Source: UBA4416 sp044238845 (GTDB taxonomy: Bacteria; Bacteroidota; Bacteroidia; B-17B0; Aurantibacillaceae). Taken from it: DNA of 64,000 nt. Location of the stretch: the NCBI GenBank assembly GCA_044238845.1, contig JBIICN010000010.1, forward strand, positions 1-64,000. Direction: 5' to 3'. A model generated the notes under the pieces. It did no database searches. It was not told where the DNA came from and saw nothing but the letters and a program-made list of their open reading frames with translations. Below are positions 8,352-16,816 of the stretch, piece by piece. Both the position numbers and the translations under genes were made by a program. Each line of letters opens with the position of its first letter. The stretch's first letter is position 1.

Positions 8352-9518
8352 TTAAGCTAATTTCTGGTAAGTTTGCCACCAGCGATCTGGAATTTCATTA
8401 TTCACAGCCATTTCGTAATCTTTATAAGAACAAGGTAGCAATGTATGACGCTCGAACTTTAATCCTTTTGTTGGAGGATAAGGGATTTCCATCCACCAAC
8501 GGTCACTTTTTTTGCTCTTAAAAAAATTGATTTCATATTTTTCATCTTGTAATACCACGTGAAATTTTAAATAATCAGGACTTGTGCGAGAAGGGAAATC
8601 ATTTTTACGATTATAAAAACCATCCATAAAACACCATATCATTTGAGCTGCTAAATTAGATGTCTTTCCATGCGTATCATACTCTGGATTAATTTCATAT
8701 AAACCAATAGAAGATAATTTGTCATTCATTCCAGCGTAGCGCATCATTTGGCAAGCTTCTTCAGAGTAAAATCCATTTGGAGATGCATTTGGGTTAGCAG
8801 GAGCATCGCTGTGCTTGATGGCTGTAATATCAAAACTTAACATATCAGCATGGCGAATAATTGGTTCTGATTCTTCAATCGCATCACGCACTTGACCTAA
8901 ACGATACGTATCAAAATACAAACGATTCATCATACTTAAACTTGTTTGATCTACTAAATAAGTTTGATAACCAATATTGCTATAATTAAATAAATAGTTT
9001 GGTTGATGTAAAATGATTTTTCCTAGATAAGCAGTATTAGTAGTGTCTTCATCAGGATTCCCTAAATCAAACACAGAATCGATAGCTACAACATTAATGG
9101 TTTGTTCTAACTTTTCGTAACCTAAAAACTGAGCATAAGTTAAATCTTGACTTCCACCGATAATAATTGGAATCACATTATTTCGAATTAAATAATCTAC
9201 GGTGGATTTTACCGCATAGTAAGTATCTTCAACATCATGTCCTGGTTGAATATTACCCAAATCCACAATACGAGGGCGAAAACTTCCGGGATATAACGAA
9301 TAAAAATAGTCTCTTACTTTATTAGGAGCAGCCGCACAACCTATATTTTTATAAGCACGTCTGTCTTCACATACGCCTACAATAGCCATATCAATATCTT
9401 TTAATTCAGGGAAATCTGAATTCATTGTATATGCTCCAATTGTTTTTCCTATTTGATTTTCAGAATAAGCCTCTTGCTCTAACTCAATTGGCTTAAAAAA
9501 ATGTTGTATGTCGCTCAT
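8352..9518 (-). CDS. Arginase/formimidoylglutamase-fold protein with degenerate metal site
   Basis: The 388-residue protein is recognisable as a ureohydrolase-fold member by spacing and partial motifs. The usual manganese ligands are largely altered: GGDHS is GGSQD (His to Gln, about residue 137), DAHxD is DSVFD (middle His lost), and SFDxDxxDP is SFDITAIKHSDAP (second Asp lost). By the arginase template three of six ligands remain. Automated annotation would probably say formimidoylglutamase, but hydrolase activity cannot be assumed. There is no hut operon nearby. It stands alone between a terminator and the hsp20 promoter region. A structural, regulatory or differently catalytic role is possible. 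Confidence 0.8.
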   Translation of the reverse strand: MSDIQHFFKPIELEQEAYSENQIGKTIGAYTMNSDFPELKDIDMAIVGVCEDRRAYKNIGCAAAPNKVRDYFYSLYPGSFRPRIVDLGNIQPGHDVEDTYYAVKSTVDYLIRNNVIPIIIGGSQDLTYAQFLGYEKLEQTINVVAIDSVFDLGNPDEDTTNTAYLGKIILHQPNYLFNYSNIGYQTYLVDQTSLSMMNRLYFDTYRLGQVRDAIEESEPIIRHADMLSFDITAIKHSDAPANPNASPNGFYSEEACQMMRYAGMNDKLSSIGLYEINPEYDTHGKTSNLAAQMIWCFMDGFYNRKNDFPSRTSPDYLKFHVVLQDEKYEINFFKSKKSDRWWMEIPYPPTKGLKFERHTLLPCSYKDYEMAVNNEIPDRWWQTYQKLA

Positions 9519-9710
9519 TGCAAATTAATCTATTGATATTGTAACAGATTAAATTTATTTATAATGAGCCCTAGTGTTATACAAATAAACCAAACTTATT
9601 AACGAAAGCGGGTTAGTAGCTCTGAAAAAACGACATAAAAAAGAAGGAATTTCGGAAAAAATTTCAGTTTAAATCCCTATAAAAATGTCAAAAATTCTTC
9701 AAAAACCCAT

Positions 9711-9725
9711 TGGCACATAGCTTGT
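9711..9725 (+). promoter_or_regulatory. Sigma-54-like promoter ahead of hsp20
   Basis: TGGCACATAGCTTGT matches the sigma-54 consensus TGGCACR-N4-TTGC, with exact -24/-12 spacing and one mismatch (final C is T). Transcription would start near 9737, giving a leader of about 55 nt. No TAnnTTTG housekeeping box is visible closer to the gene. This is a motif match only. Confidence 0.5.
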
Positions 9726-9737
9726 CGTTTTTGTAGT

Positions 9738-9751
9738 ATGATTGCAATCAT
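9738..9751 (+). promoter_or_regulatory. Perfect 14-bp palindrome in the hsp20 leader
   Basis: ATGATTGCAATCAT is perfectly self-complementary and lies at the predicted transcription start, between the sigma-54-like element and the Shine-Dalgarno sequence. It could be an operator or chance; no known binding consensus is claimed. Confidence 0.35.
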
Positions 9752-9792
9752 TTAATAAATTAAACAATAACCATAAAAAATAGGAGGAAGCC

Positions 9793-10245
9793 ATGTTCTC
9801 ATTAACAAAAACAAACAACGACAGAAACAGATTATTTACTGATTTCCCATTATTATTTGATGATGCATTTTCAAAAAACTTTTTTGAAAAGCAAAACAGG
9901 ATGTTTAACACCCCAGCGGTAAACATTAAAGAAAGAGACAAATCATTTGAATTAGATTTAGCTGTGCCTGGAATGGATAAAAAAGATTTCAAAATCGAAT
10001 TAAAAGATGGCAGCATTACTATCTCTGCAAAACACGAAAACAAAGTAGAAGAAACAAACGAAAAAGAGCGCTATTCAAGAAGAGAATTTAGTTATCAATC
10101 GTTTAGTAGATCATTTGTTTTAGCAGAGGATTTAGTGGATACAGAAGCTATTAATGCGAAATACGAAAATGGAATTTTGAATGTTTCGATTCCGAAAAAA
10201 TCCAACACTCAAATTAATTTATCTCGAGAAATTCAGATTTCTTAA
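9793..10245 (+). CDS. hsp20: Small heat-shock protein (Hsp20/alpha-crystallin)
   Basis: This 150-residue cytoplasmic chaperone has an alpha-crystallin domain over about 38-140: a typical VNIKERDKSFELDLAVPGM opening, the loop KDFKIELKDGSITISA and the A-x-x-x-NGIL motif (AKYENGILNVSIP). The C-terminal tail has no clear I-x-I motif, although EIQIS ends the chain. It binds unfolding proteins without ATP. Its ATG is preceded by AGGAGG at optimal spacing, an unusually strong Shine-Dalgarno site for this phylum. It is monocistronic and closed by a bidirectional terminator. Confidence 0.95.
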   Translation: MFSLTKTNNDRNRLFTDFPLLFDDAFSKNFFEKQNRMFNTPAVNIKERDKSFELDLAVPGMDKKDFKIELKDGSITISAKHENKVEETNEKERYSRREFSYQSFSRSFVLAEDLVDTEAINAKYENGILNVSIPKKSNTQINLSREIQIS

Positions 10246-10260
10246 GAATCAAATCCAATA

Positions 10261-10290
10261 AAAAAAGGGAGAAAAAATCTCCCTTTTTTT
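10261..10290. terminator. Bidirectional terminator after hsp20
   Basis: GGGAGA (10267-10272) and TCTCCC (10278-10283) form a stem flanked by six A residues and seven T residues. It serves hsp20 on the plus strand and the M13 peptidase gene on the minus strand. Confidence 0.88.
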
Positions 10291-10312
10291 ATTTAAAAAT
10301 AATTTTACAAGC

Positions 10313-12328
10313 TTACCAAATATTTACGCGTTTAGCAGCTGGGCGATACATTCCATCACCTTCTTTCACGCCAAAAGCATCGTAAAACTCCTGCATATTA
10401 CTTAAAGGACCAACTGCTCTAAAATTACCAGGAGAGTGGGGATTAGTTGCAATCATTTGTTTTAACGACGCATCGCGCATTAATGATTTCCAACCTTGCA
10501 CCCAAGCTATGAAGAAACGTTGTTCTCCTGTAAATCCTGCCATCACTGGCGATTTTTTACCATTTAGTGATTTTTGATATGCATAGTAAGCCATAGTTAA
10601 TCCACCTAAATCGGCAATGTTTTCGCCTTGAGTTAATTCACCATTTACATGAAGTGTATCAATAGCTACAAATGCATCAAACTGTTCTATAATTAATTTA
10701 GTTTTGTCAGTAAAATTTTTGTAATCAGATTCAGTCCACCACATTTTTAAGTTTCCATCTGCATCAAATTGCGAACCTTGATCATCAAATCCATGAGTTA
10801 ATTCATGACCAATGATTGAACCCATCACACCATAATTAAAGGCGTCATCTGCATTCACATCAAAGAATGGCACTTGCATGATTCCCGCAGGAAAAGCAAT
10901 TTCATTAGAAGTTGGATTATAATAAGCGTTAACAGTTGGTGGCGTCATCCCCCACTCCATTCTATCAACTGGTTTACCAATTTTATCTAACATTCTTTTA
11001 TATTGAAATTCACGGGCAGTAGATACATTTTTCCAATAAGATTCCTTTGTAATAGTTAAAGCAGAATAATCAATCCATTTATCAGGGAAACCTAATTTTT
11101 TAATGACTTTATCTAACTTTAATTGCGCTTGTGCTTTCGTTTCTTTACTCATCCAATCACGAGACTCAATGCGAACTCTGTAAGCTGCAATTAAATTATC
11201 AACCATTTCATTCACGCGTTTTTTTGATTTATCATCAAAATATTTGTCAACGTATAATTTACCTAGAGCTTCACCTAGAGCTTCATCCGTTGCTCCTTGA
11301 ACACGCTTATAACGTGGCTTCATTTCTTTCTTACCTGCTAATACCGTTCCATTAAACTTAAAACTTTCATTCGCAAATTTACTAGATAAATATGGCGCAG
11401 ATGCTTGAATCAAATTCCATTTCAAAAACACTTTCCAATCTGCAATAGAAACGGAATTAATAATTGTATTTAATCCTTCATAAAATTTAGGTTGATTTAA
11501 AACAATGTTATCTGGAGTTTTAATACCAATAGCTGTAAAATAAATATCCCAATTAACATTTGAAGTTAACTTCATTAACTCAGCTTTTGTAAAAGGATTA
11601 TATTGTTTTTGAGGATCTCTTTGTTCAACAGCGTTTTGAGAATTCTTAGCTAATTCTGTTTCTATTTTAATAATCGTTTCTGCATTTGCTTTGGCCGATT
11701 CAGGATAATTGCCCAAACATTCAAACATACGAGCGATATGCTCAACATATTCTTTTTTCACAGATTCGTACTGAGGTTCAAAATAAAAATCTTTATCAGG
11801 CAAACCCATTCCTGTTTGAGCGAGATAACACGTATTAGCGTTACTGTTTTTGAAATCTGAGTATACATAGAAACCTATCATTCCACCCACATTTTTCTTA
11901 TTTAAAAGAGCTGTAATTTTAAATAAATCATCTTTTGTTTTAATAGCATCAATGGATGCCAAATCTGCACTAATAGGTTTAACACCCTCTTTATCAGCTT
12001 TCGCAGAATCAATTGCTGTTAAATAAAAATCGCGTAATTTCTGATTATTAGTTCCCGACAAAGCCTTAACATCGTTTGACACATAGGTCATTAATGCTTT
12101 TAAATTAGCTACATTTCGTTCGTTAATTTCATTAAAACTTCCCCAACTACCATCGCTATCTGGGATTTTTTGAGTATTTAACCACTTTCCATTAGCAAAT
12201 TTATAGATATCATTTCTTGGATTTACGGTAGAATCAATATATGATAAATTAATACCAGGTGTTAAGGTTTGAGATATAGCATTTCCAATACATAAAAAGG
12301 TAGATGCTATTAAAACTATTTTTTGCAT
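10313..12328 (-). CDS. M13 family zinc metallopeptidase (neprilysin/PepO type)
   Basis: The 671-residue protein has a signal peptide (about 1-19, no lipobox Cys) and the full M13 layout: an N-terminal helical domain starting near the SYIDSTVNPRNDIYKFANG motif, NAYYNPTSNEIAFPAGI in the catalytic domain, the zinc motif HELTH within IIGHELTHGFDDQG (about 506-519), and ENIADLGG with the third zinc ligand. The C-terminus (YRPAAKRVNIW) resembles the usual CxxW end but lacks the Cys. It probably degrades peptides in the periplasm or extracellularly. It is a single gene with its own terminator downstream. Confidence 0.95.
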   Translation of the reverse strand: MQKIVLIASTFLCIGNAISQTLTPGINLSYIDSTVNPRNDIYKFANGKWLNTQKIPDSDGSWGSFNEINERNVANLKALMTYVSNDVKALSGTNNQKLRDFYLTAIDSAKADKEGVKPISADLASIDAIKTKDDLFKITALLNKKNVGGMIGFYVYSDFKNSNANTCYLAQTGMGLPDKDFYFEPQYESVKKEYVEHIARMFECLGNYPESAKANAETIIKIETELAKNSQNAVEQRDPQKQYNPFTKAELMKLTSNVNWDIYFTAIGIKTPDNIVLNQPKFYEGLNTIINSVSIADWKVFLKWNLIQASAPYLSSKFANESFKFNGTVLAGKKEMKPRYKRVQGATDEALGEALGKLYVDKYFDDKSKKRVNEMVDNLIAAYRVRIESRDWMSKETKAQAQLKLDKVIKKLGFPDKWIDYSALTITKESYWKNVSTAREFQYKRMLDKIGKPVDRMEWGMTPPTVNAYYNPTSNEIAFPAGIMQVPFFDVNADDAFNYGVMGSIIGHELTHGFDDQGSQFDADGNLKMWWTESDYKNFTDKTKLIIEQFDAFVAIDTLHVNGELTQGENIADLGGLTMAYYAYQKSLNGKKSPVMAGFTGEQRFFIAWVQGWKSLMRDASLKQMIATNPHSPGNFRAVGPLSNMQEFYDAFGVKEGDGMYRPAAKRVNIW

Positions 12329-12414
12329 AAATCTATTTTTTATAAATATAAAAGGATTTTATGAAGTAATATATAGTTTTTACATGAATTGTGCGATTCA
12401 ATTGATGAACGGAA

Positions 12415-13245
12415 TTAACTTACAAAAATTTGAGGGGCTGCCACCTCAATCAACTTAGTTTCAATAGCTTTATCAAACAATAGTTGAATAGCATTTTTAC
12501 CTACATATCCTAAATCAATTGAGAAACTATTAACATATAAAGCAATGTGTTTTTTCATCACCTCTTCGCTCATTTCTTGAGCATGTTGTTTCACAAAATC
12601 CATACAACTTTCGGGATTAGCAAAAGCAAACTCCACACTTTGCTTAATTAAACTATCAATTGTTTTTTGAATTTTAGGATCTATACTTCGTTTAACAACA
12701 ATTCCACCTAAAGGAATTGGTGCATGAATTAGGCTATCCCAAAATTCACCTAAGTCAATAATCTTTTCTAATCCTTTTTGTTCGTAGGTAAATCTATTTT
12801 CGTGTATTAATAAACCTGCATCTATTTGATGAGATAATACTGCTCCTTCGATATCACTAAATAAAAATTCTTTTTTATTTTTTGCATTAGGAAATGCCAG
12901 TGACAATAAAAAATTAGCAGTCGTGTATTTACCAGGAATAGCAATACTCGCCGTATTAATATCCTTTACGTCATTTTTAGAATCCTTAACTAATAATGGA
13001 CCACAATTAAAACCTAATGCGCTTCCACTGTTTAGCAACGCATACTGATGAGTTAAATAAATAAACGCATGATAACTTAATTTAGTAATATCTAAGTCTT
13101 GCTTAAACGCTCTATTGTTTAATGCTTCCACATCTTCCATTATGACTGAAAAATCAATACCTTGAGTATCTATTTTTTTATGCACAAGCGCATCAAAAAT
13201 AAAACAATCGTTAGGGCAAGGAGAAAAACCGAGGGAGAAGTTCAT
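12415..13245 (-). CDS. mqnD: 1,4-dihydroxy-6-naphthoate synthase
   Basis: This 276-residue member of the MqnA/MqnD periplasmic-binding-protein fold has the MqnD hallmark GFSPCPNDCFIFDAL at residues 6-20, then ITKLSYHAF and AGLLIHENRFTY with the active-site His. It converts cyclic dehypoxanthinyl futalosine (made by MqnC) into 1,4-dihydroxy-6-naphthoate. It starts 8 nt after the mqnB stop, so mqnB-mqnD form an operon. MqnA, the related dehydratase, is not in this window. Confidence 0.94.
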   Translation of the reverse strand: MNFSLGFSPCPNDCFIFDALVHKKIDTQGIDFSVIMEDVEALNNRAFKQDLDITKLSYHAFIYLTHQYALLNSGSALGFNCGPLLVKDSKNDVKDINTASIAIPGKYTTANFLLSLAFPNAKNKKEFLFSDIEGAVLSHQIDAGLLIHENRFTYEQKGLEKIIDLGEFWDSLIHAPIPLGGIVVKRSIDPKIQKTIDSLIKQSVEFAFANPESCMDFVKQHAQEMSEEVMKKHIALYVNSFSIDLGYVGKNAIQLLFDKAIETKLIEVAAPQIFVS

Positions 13246-13253
13246 CGAATAAA

Positions 13254-13973
13254 TTATTTTGAGTTGATAAAATTAATCAAAAAATCATTCAAATTTTTAA
13301 TCGCCAAAGGCATTTGCCATTTGCTTTTATCTCGTTTTTCTACATAATTTGAAATAGCTCTTATTTGAATAAAATTATCAGAAGATGGGACAGAAATAGA
13401 AGTATGTTTATTCTCAAACATAATATGTTCAATATTTTTACCTGAATTTTGTGAAGCAGCAAAAAAAGCAGCGCCTTCCATACTTTCTACATCTGGATGA
13501 TATAATTGTTCTACTTTTTCAATACTTAACTCATTACCATGAACGGTATTAACAGTAATGCCTTTTACTTTTTTTAACGAATCAATAAATGTGTTAGTAA
13601 TAGTGTAGTTTTCAGAAAACACGTGTTCTCCTGGTAAATTTAATTGATCATAAGTTAAAAATTCTTCTCCATCTTCTGCGCCCATTTCACTTAATATATC
13701 TTCCGTTACATGAACTACTGTGCCTAATTCCAATTTTCTATCAAATGCTCCGCAAACACCCACATTGACAACTAAATCATAATGATTAAGAGAATATCTT
13801 CCCAACATAAAAGCAGTATTTACAATGCCAATACCAGTAATTAACACTTGAATATCTTTATTTTCAAAATCGATATTGGCATTATTCATGCCTATTGTAG
13901 GTATTGCAATGCCTAGAAAATCCAATAATGGTTTTACCTCAAATTGTGTAGCTGATACGATTAGAATCTTCAT
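13254..13973 (-). CDS. mqnB: Futalosine hydrolase
   Basis: This 239-residue nucleoside phosphorylase/MTA-SAH-nucleosidase-type protein has the opening MKILIVSATQFEVKPLLDFL, the glycine-rich ITGIGIVNTAFMLGR, VNVGVCGAFD, and the purine/ribose segment VESMEGAAFF with its catalytic Glu. MqnB removes hypoxanthine from futalosine to give dehypoxanthinyl futalosine. The related MTA/SAH nucleosidase is an alternative by fold, but direct linkage to mqnD makes MqnB much more likely. Its start is only 34 nt from divergent queD, so the two promoters must overlap. Confidence 0.93.
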   Translation of the reverse strand: MKILIVSATQFEVKPLLDFLGIAIPTIGMNNANIDFENKDIQVLITGIGIVNTAFMLGRYSLNHYDLVVNVGVCGAFDRKLELGTVVHVTEDILSEMGAEDGEEFLTYDQLNLPGEHVFSENYTITNTFIDSLKKVKGITVNTVHGNELSIEKVEQLYHPDVESMEGAAFFAASQNSGKNIEHIMFENKHTSISVPSSDNFIQIRAISNYVEKRDKSKWQMPLAIKNLNDFLINFINSK

Positions 13974-14007
13974 TTATAATTAGTATTTTTACAACCGTTA
14001 ATTTACT

Positions 14008-14418
14008 ATGATTTATATTACCCGCAAAGAACATTTTAACGCCGCACACAAATTATTTAATCCGGCTTGGAGTGAAGAACAAAACAACGCCACTTTTGGC
14101 AAATGTGCTAATAAAAATTGGCATGGACACAACTATGATTTATACGTAACCGTAAAGGGTGAAATTAATCCAGATACTGGTTTTGTTGTGAATTTAAAAG
14201 ATTTAAGTACGGTTATTAGAACAGACGTTACCGAAATTTTAGACCACAAAAACTTAAATATGGACGTAAAAGGAATGCCAATAATGCCTTCGACAGAAAA
14301 CGTAGCCATATTTATTTGGGATATTTTAGCTCCAAAAATTAAAGAAATGGGAGCAGCATTACACTGCATTAAATTATTTGAAACCGATAGTAACTACGTT
14401 GAATATTTCGGAGAATAA
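14008..14418 (+). CDS. queD: 6-carboxytetrahydropterin / 6-pyruvoyltetrahydropterin synthase family
   Basis: This 136-residue T-fold enzyme has zinc ligands His14 (NAAHKL) and His39/His41 (WHGHNY), a catalytic Cys at 33 (GKCANKNWHGH), and the conserved NPDTGFVVNLKDL, LDHKNLN and C-terminal Glu motifs. It acts on dihydroneopterin triphosphate, the product of the next gene (folE). The family can make 6-carboxytetrahydropterin for queuosine or act as a folate-route pyruvoyl-tetrahydropterin synthase variant. The symbol is given for the family, and no other queuosine genes are here to decide. Confidence 0.88.
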   Translation: MIYITRKEHFNAAHKLFNPAWSEEQNNATFGKCANKNWHGHNYDLYVTVKGEINPDTGFVVNLKDLSTVIRTDVTEILDHKNLNMDVKGMPIMPSTENVAIFIWDILAPKIKEMGAALHCIKLFETDSNYVEYFGE

Positions 14419-14459
14419 ACTTTTATTGATTCTTATTGTTACTATAGAAAATTAAAATT

Positions 14460-15086
14460 ATGCTAAACGAAGAATTTGAACACGATATAACGGGCTATAA
14501 AAAAATAGATCAATACAATGATAAATTAGTTGACTCTATCTCTGATATGTATAAAAACATATTAGATGACGTTGGAGAAAATCCAGCACGAGAAGGTTTA
14601 CTAAAAACTCCTGTGCGTGCTGCAAAAGCAATGCAGTTTCTAACTCAAGGTTATGATTTAAATCCAGCAGAAATTTTACGTTCGGCTATGTTTAAAGAAG
14701 ATTACAGCCAAATGGTTATTGTAAAAGATATTGAAGTGTATAGTTTATGCGAGCATCATTTATTGCCATTTTTTGGAAAGGCACATATTGCCTACATCCC
14801 AAATGGGCACATCGTAGGATTGAGTAAATTACCAAGAGTAGTTGATGCTTTTGCAAGAAGATTACAAGTGCAAGAACGTTTAACCAATGAAATTAGAGAT
14901 TGTATTCAAGATACTTTAAACCCACACGGTGTTGCCGTTGTTATTGAATGTTCGCATTTATGTATGCAAATGCGAGGTATACAAAAACAAAATAGTGCTA
15001 CAACCACTTCTGCTTTTACAGGCGAATTTTTAAAAGATACCACCAGAAAAGAGTTTATTAGTTTAATTTCTACGAATCTTCACTAA
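14460..15086 (+). CDS. folE: GTP cyclohydrolase I
   Basis: This 208-residue cytoplasmic enzyme makes dihydroneopterin triphosphate from GTP. Visible motifs are ENPAREGLLKTPVRAAKA, the zinc Cys-His segment SLCEHHLLPFFGKAHIAY, GLSKLPRVVDAFARRLQVQERLT and the second zinc Cys in SHLCMQMRGI. The length is normal. It follows queD by 41 nt on the same strand, so substrate producer and consumer are co-transcribed. It feeds folate or tetrahydropterin and queuosine synthesis. Confidence 0.97.
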   Translation: MLNEEFEHDITGYKKIDQYNDKLVDSISDMYKNILDDVGENPAREGLLKTPVRAAKAMQFLTQGYDLNPAEILRSAMFKEDYSQMVIVKDIEVYSLCEHHLLPFFGKAHIAYIPNGHIVGLSKLPRVVDAFARRLQVQERLTNEIRDCIQDTLNPHGVAVVIECSHLCMQMRGIQKQNSATTTSAFTGEFLKDTTRKEFISLISTNLH

Positions 15087-15172
15087 ATATAAATTCAATT
15101 TATAAGATAGCTCTTAAAGTTGTTTTTGTGATGAAAAGAGATAATGCGTATATTTTTATAGTGGCATTAATT

Positions 15173-15769
15173 TTAAAGAGTCTTAGTCTCTAGTCCAATG
15201 CTAAATAGGGCATCTAAACAACTTAAGTTTGGCGCAAATCCTTGCTTGTCTGCAAACACTTGATAGTATGGCTTTGCATTTAAATTAACAGAGTTATTTA
15301 AGTCTGACAGAATTCTCAAATCTAAACAATTACTAGGACTTAAATCAAATTGTGAAGTAAATTCAATTTGCTTTTTAACTCTTAAAATGTGCAGTATTGT
15401 TTGAAGCAATTGTGTATTGAAATCAAGCAATAACTCATATTTATTTTCGTAAAAAGGCTTGAATTCATCTTCAAAAAATTCGAAATAAGGTGAATTTTTA
15501 TAAGCACTTGTTATTGCTCGCCAATGTTGTTTTTGCCAATCTTCGGCATAGGATATTTTTTTGTTTGAAATTAACTCTTTATCAGCCTGCTTAACTAAAG
15601 GAATACTCAAACTTAGTTTTCCATTACTCGTTAATATCTCGCAACGATTACGATATGTTTGTTTTACAAAATGCTCGTATTTTTCTATAACAACCACATT
15701 ATGATTCAATACCTGAGACAAGTAGTAGATATTAGGTAAGTAAGCGGTTGATAATAAAACAGTATTCAT
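15173..15769 (-). CDS. WbqC-like family protein
   Basis: The ATG at 15769 gives a 198-residue product, MNTVLLSTAYLPNIYYLS onward; a longer upstream frame only overlaps lepB. Features are the opening YLPNIYYL, the central QTYRNRCEI/LSIPLV segment and AEDWQKQHWRAITSAYKNSPYFEFF, all typical of WbqC-like proteins found near polysaccharide or envelope genes. The biochemical activity of the family is unsettled. The start lies 1 nt past the lepB stop, so translation is probably coupled. Confidence 0.82.
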   Translation of the reverse strand: MNTVLLSTAYLPNIYYLSQVLNHNVVVIEKYEHFVKQTYRNRCEILTSNGKLSLSIPLVKQADKELISNKKISYAEDWQKQHWRAITSAYKNSPYFEFFEDEFKPFYENKYELLLDFNTQLLQTILHILRVKKQIEFTSQFDLSPSNCLDLRILSDLNNSVNLNAKPYYQVFADKQGFAPNLSCLDALFSIGLETKTL

Positions 15770-15770
15770 T

Positions 15771-16811
15771 TTATTTGATGGATTGAAATGCTCTACTCCA
15801 ACGAATACCTGTGTTGTATAGTTTATCATTAGAAAACATGATACGAGTTGCTTTACCAATAATATGATCTTCGGGCACAAATCCCCAATGTCGACTATCT
15901 TGAGAGTTATGTCGATTATCTCCCATCATAAAATAGTAATTCTGTTTAATCACGTAAGTTGTTTTGTATTCGCCATTAATAAAAATACTATCGCTTTTCA
16001 TATCTAATGTATTTCCTTCGTAAGCGGAAATAATTCGTTCAAAAATACACAAGTTCAACGAATCTAATTTAACGGTATCTCCTTTAGATGGAATTTTTAA
16101 AGAACCATAATTATCTACATTCCATTTATAATGCTCATTAAATGGGAATACAAACTCATCCCACATATCTTTCTTTTCATGATTTCTTTCAATTTCTGTA
16201 ATATAAATTTTACTTTTCAAAGTGTCTGAAAGTGCTTTAGTTAAAGTAAATGAATAGTCGTTGTTATCTGATATTTTACCACCTTCTATTAAATTATATT
16301 GTTTAGTAAAAACAGAATCTAAAAACTTTTCGGATTTCAAATGATAATTAAACTGTAGATTATCTTCATTATCTATCAATTTATTATTTATATACACTAA
16401 TCCGTCTACTATTTTAAAACTATCACCTGGTAAAGCCACACAACGTTTTACAAAATAAGTTCTATGATCAACGGGATGTTCGTCATCTAAAGGATAATTA
16501 AAAACAACCACATCATTTATTTCCACATCAGGCGTTCCAAAAAAACGCATATAAGGTAAAGAAACGATATCCGAATAATAACTTTGATTGATAAATGGAA
16601 TACTAAATACCGTTTTTAATAATCTTGGCCCGTATGATAGTTTATTAATGAACATGTAATCACCTGTCAGTAAAGATTTTTCCATAGAGGGAGAACTTAC
16701 AGGCGAAATTTCGAAGAAAAATGAACGAATAATTAATACGCAAAAAAACGAAATACCAATAGCTTTAAGCCATTCGACAATTGATTGTTTGGTTGGTATA
16801 AATCGTTTCAT
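15771..16811 (-). CDS. lepB: Signal peptidase I
   Basis: The ATG at 16811 (MKRFIPTKQS) gives 346 residues; a TTG one codon upstream is less likely. One membrane helix (about 15-35) is followed by the S26 catalytic Ser in SSPSMEKSLL (Ser42), the catalytic Lys in TYFVKRCVALPGD (near 123) and the conserved MGDNRHNSQDSRHWGFV near the end. A long insertion separates the last two boxes, as in Bacteroidota enzymes. It cleaves signal peptides on the outer face of the inner membrane. The gene follows rlmN with little space and is tightly coupled to the WbqC-like gene. Confidence 0.96.
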   Translation of the reverse strand: MKRFIPTKQSIVEWLKAIGISFFCVLIIRSFFFEISPVSSPSMEKSLLTGDYMFINKLSYGPRLLKTVFSIPFINQSYYSDIVSLPYMRFFGTPDVEINDVVVFNYPLDDEHPVDHRTYFVKRCVALPGDSFKIVDGLVYINNKLIDNEDNLQFNYHLKSEKFLDSVFTKQYNLIEGGKISDNNDYSFTLTKALSDTLKSKIYITEIERNHEKKDMWDEFVFPFNEHYKWNVDNYGSLKIPSKGDTVKLDSLNLCIFERIISAYEGNTLDMKSDSIFINGEYKTTYVIKQNYYFMMGDNRHNSQDSRHWGFVPEDHIIGKATRIMFSNDKLYNTGIRWSRAFQSIK

Positions 16812-16816
16812 CAATT

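Noticed and set aside
9699..10043. Minus-strand ORF over hsp20
   Set aside because: It lies antisense to a certain Hsp20 gene and covers its promoter.
15770..15880. N-terminal extension of the WbqC-like gene into lepB
   Set aside because: The extra residues are the wrong frame of the lepB C-terminus, and an ATG at 15769 follows the lepB stop.
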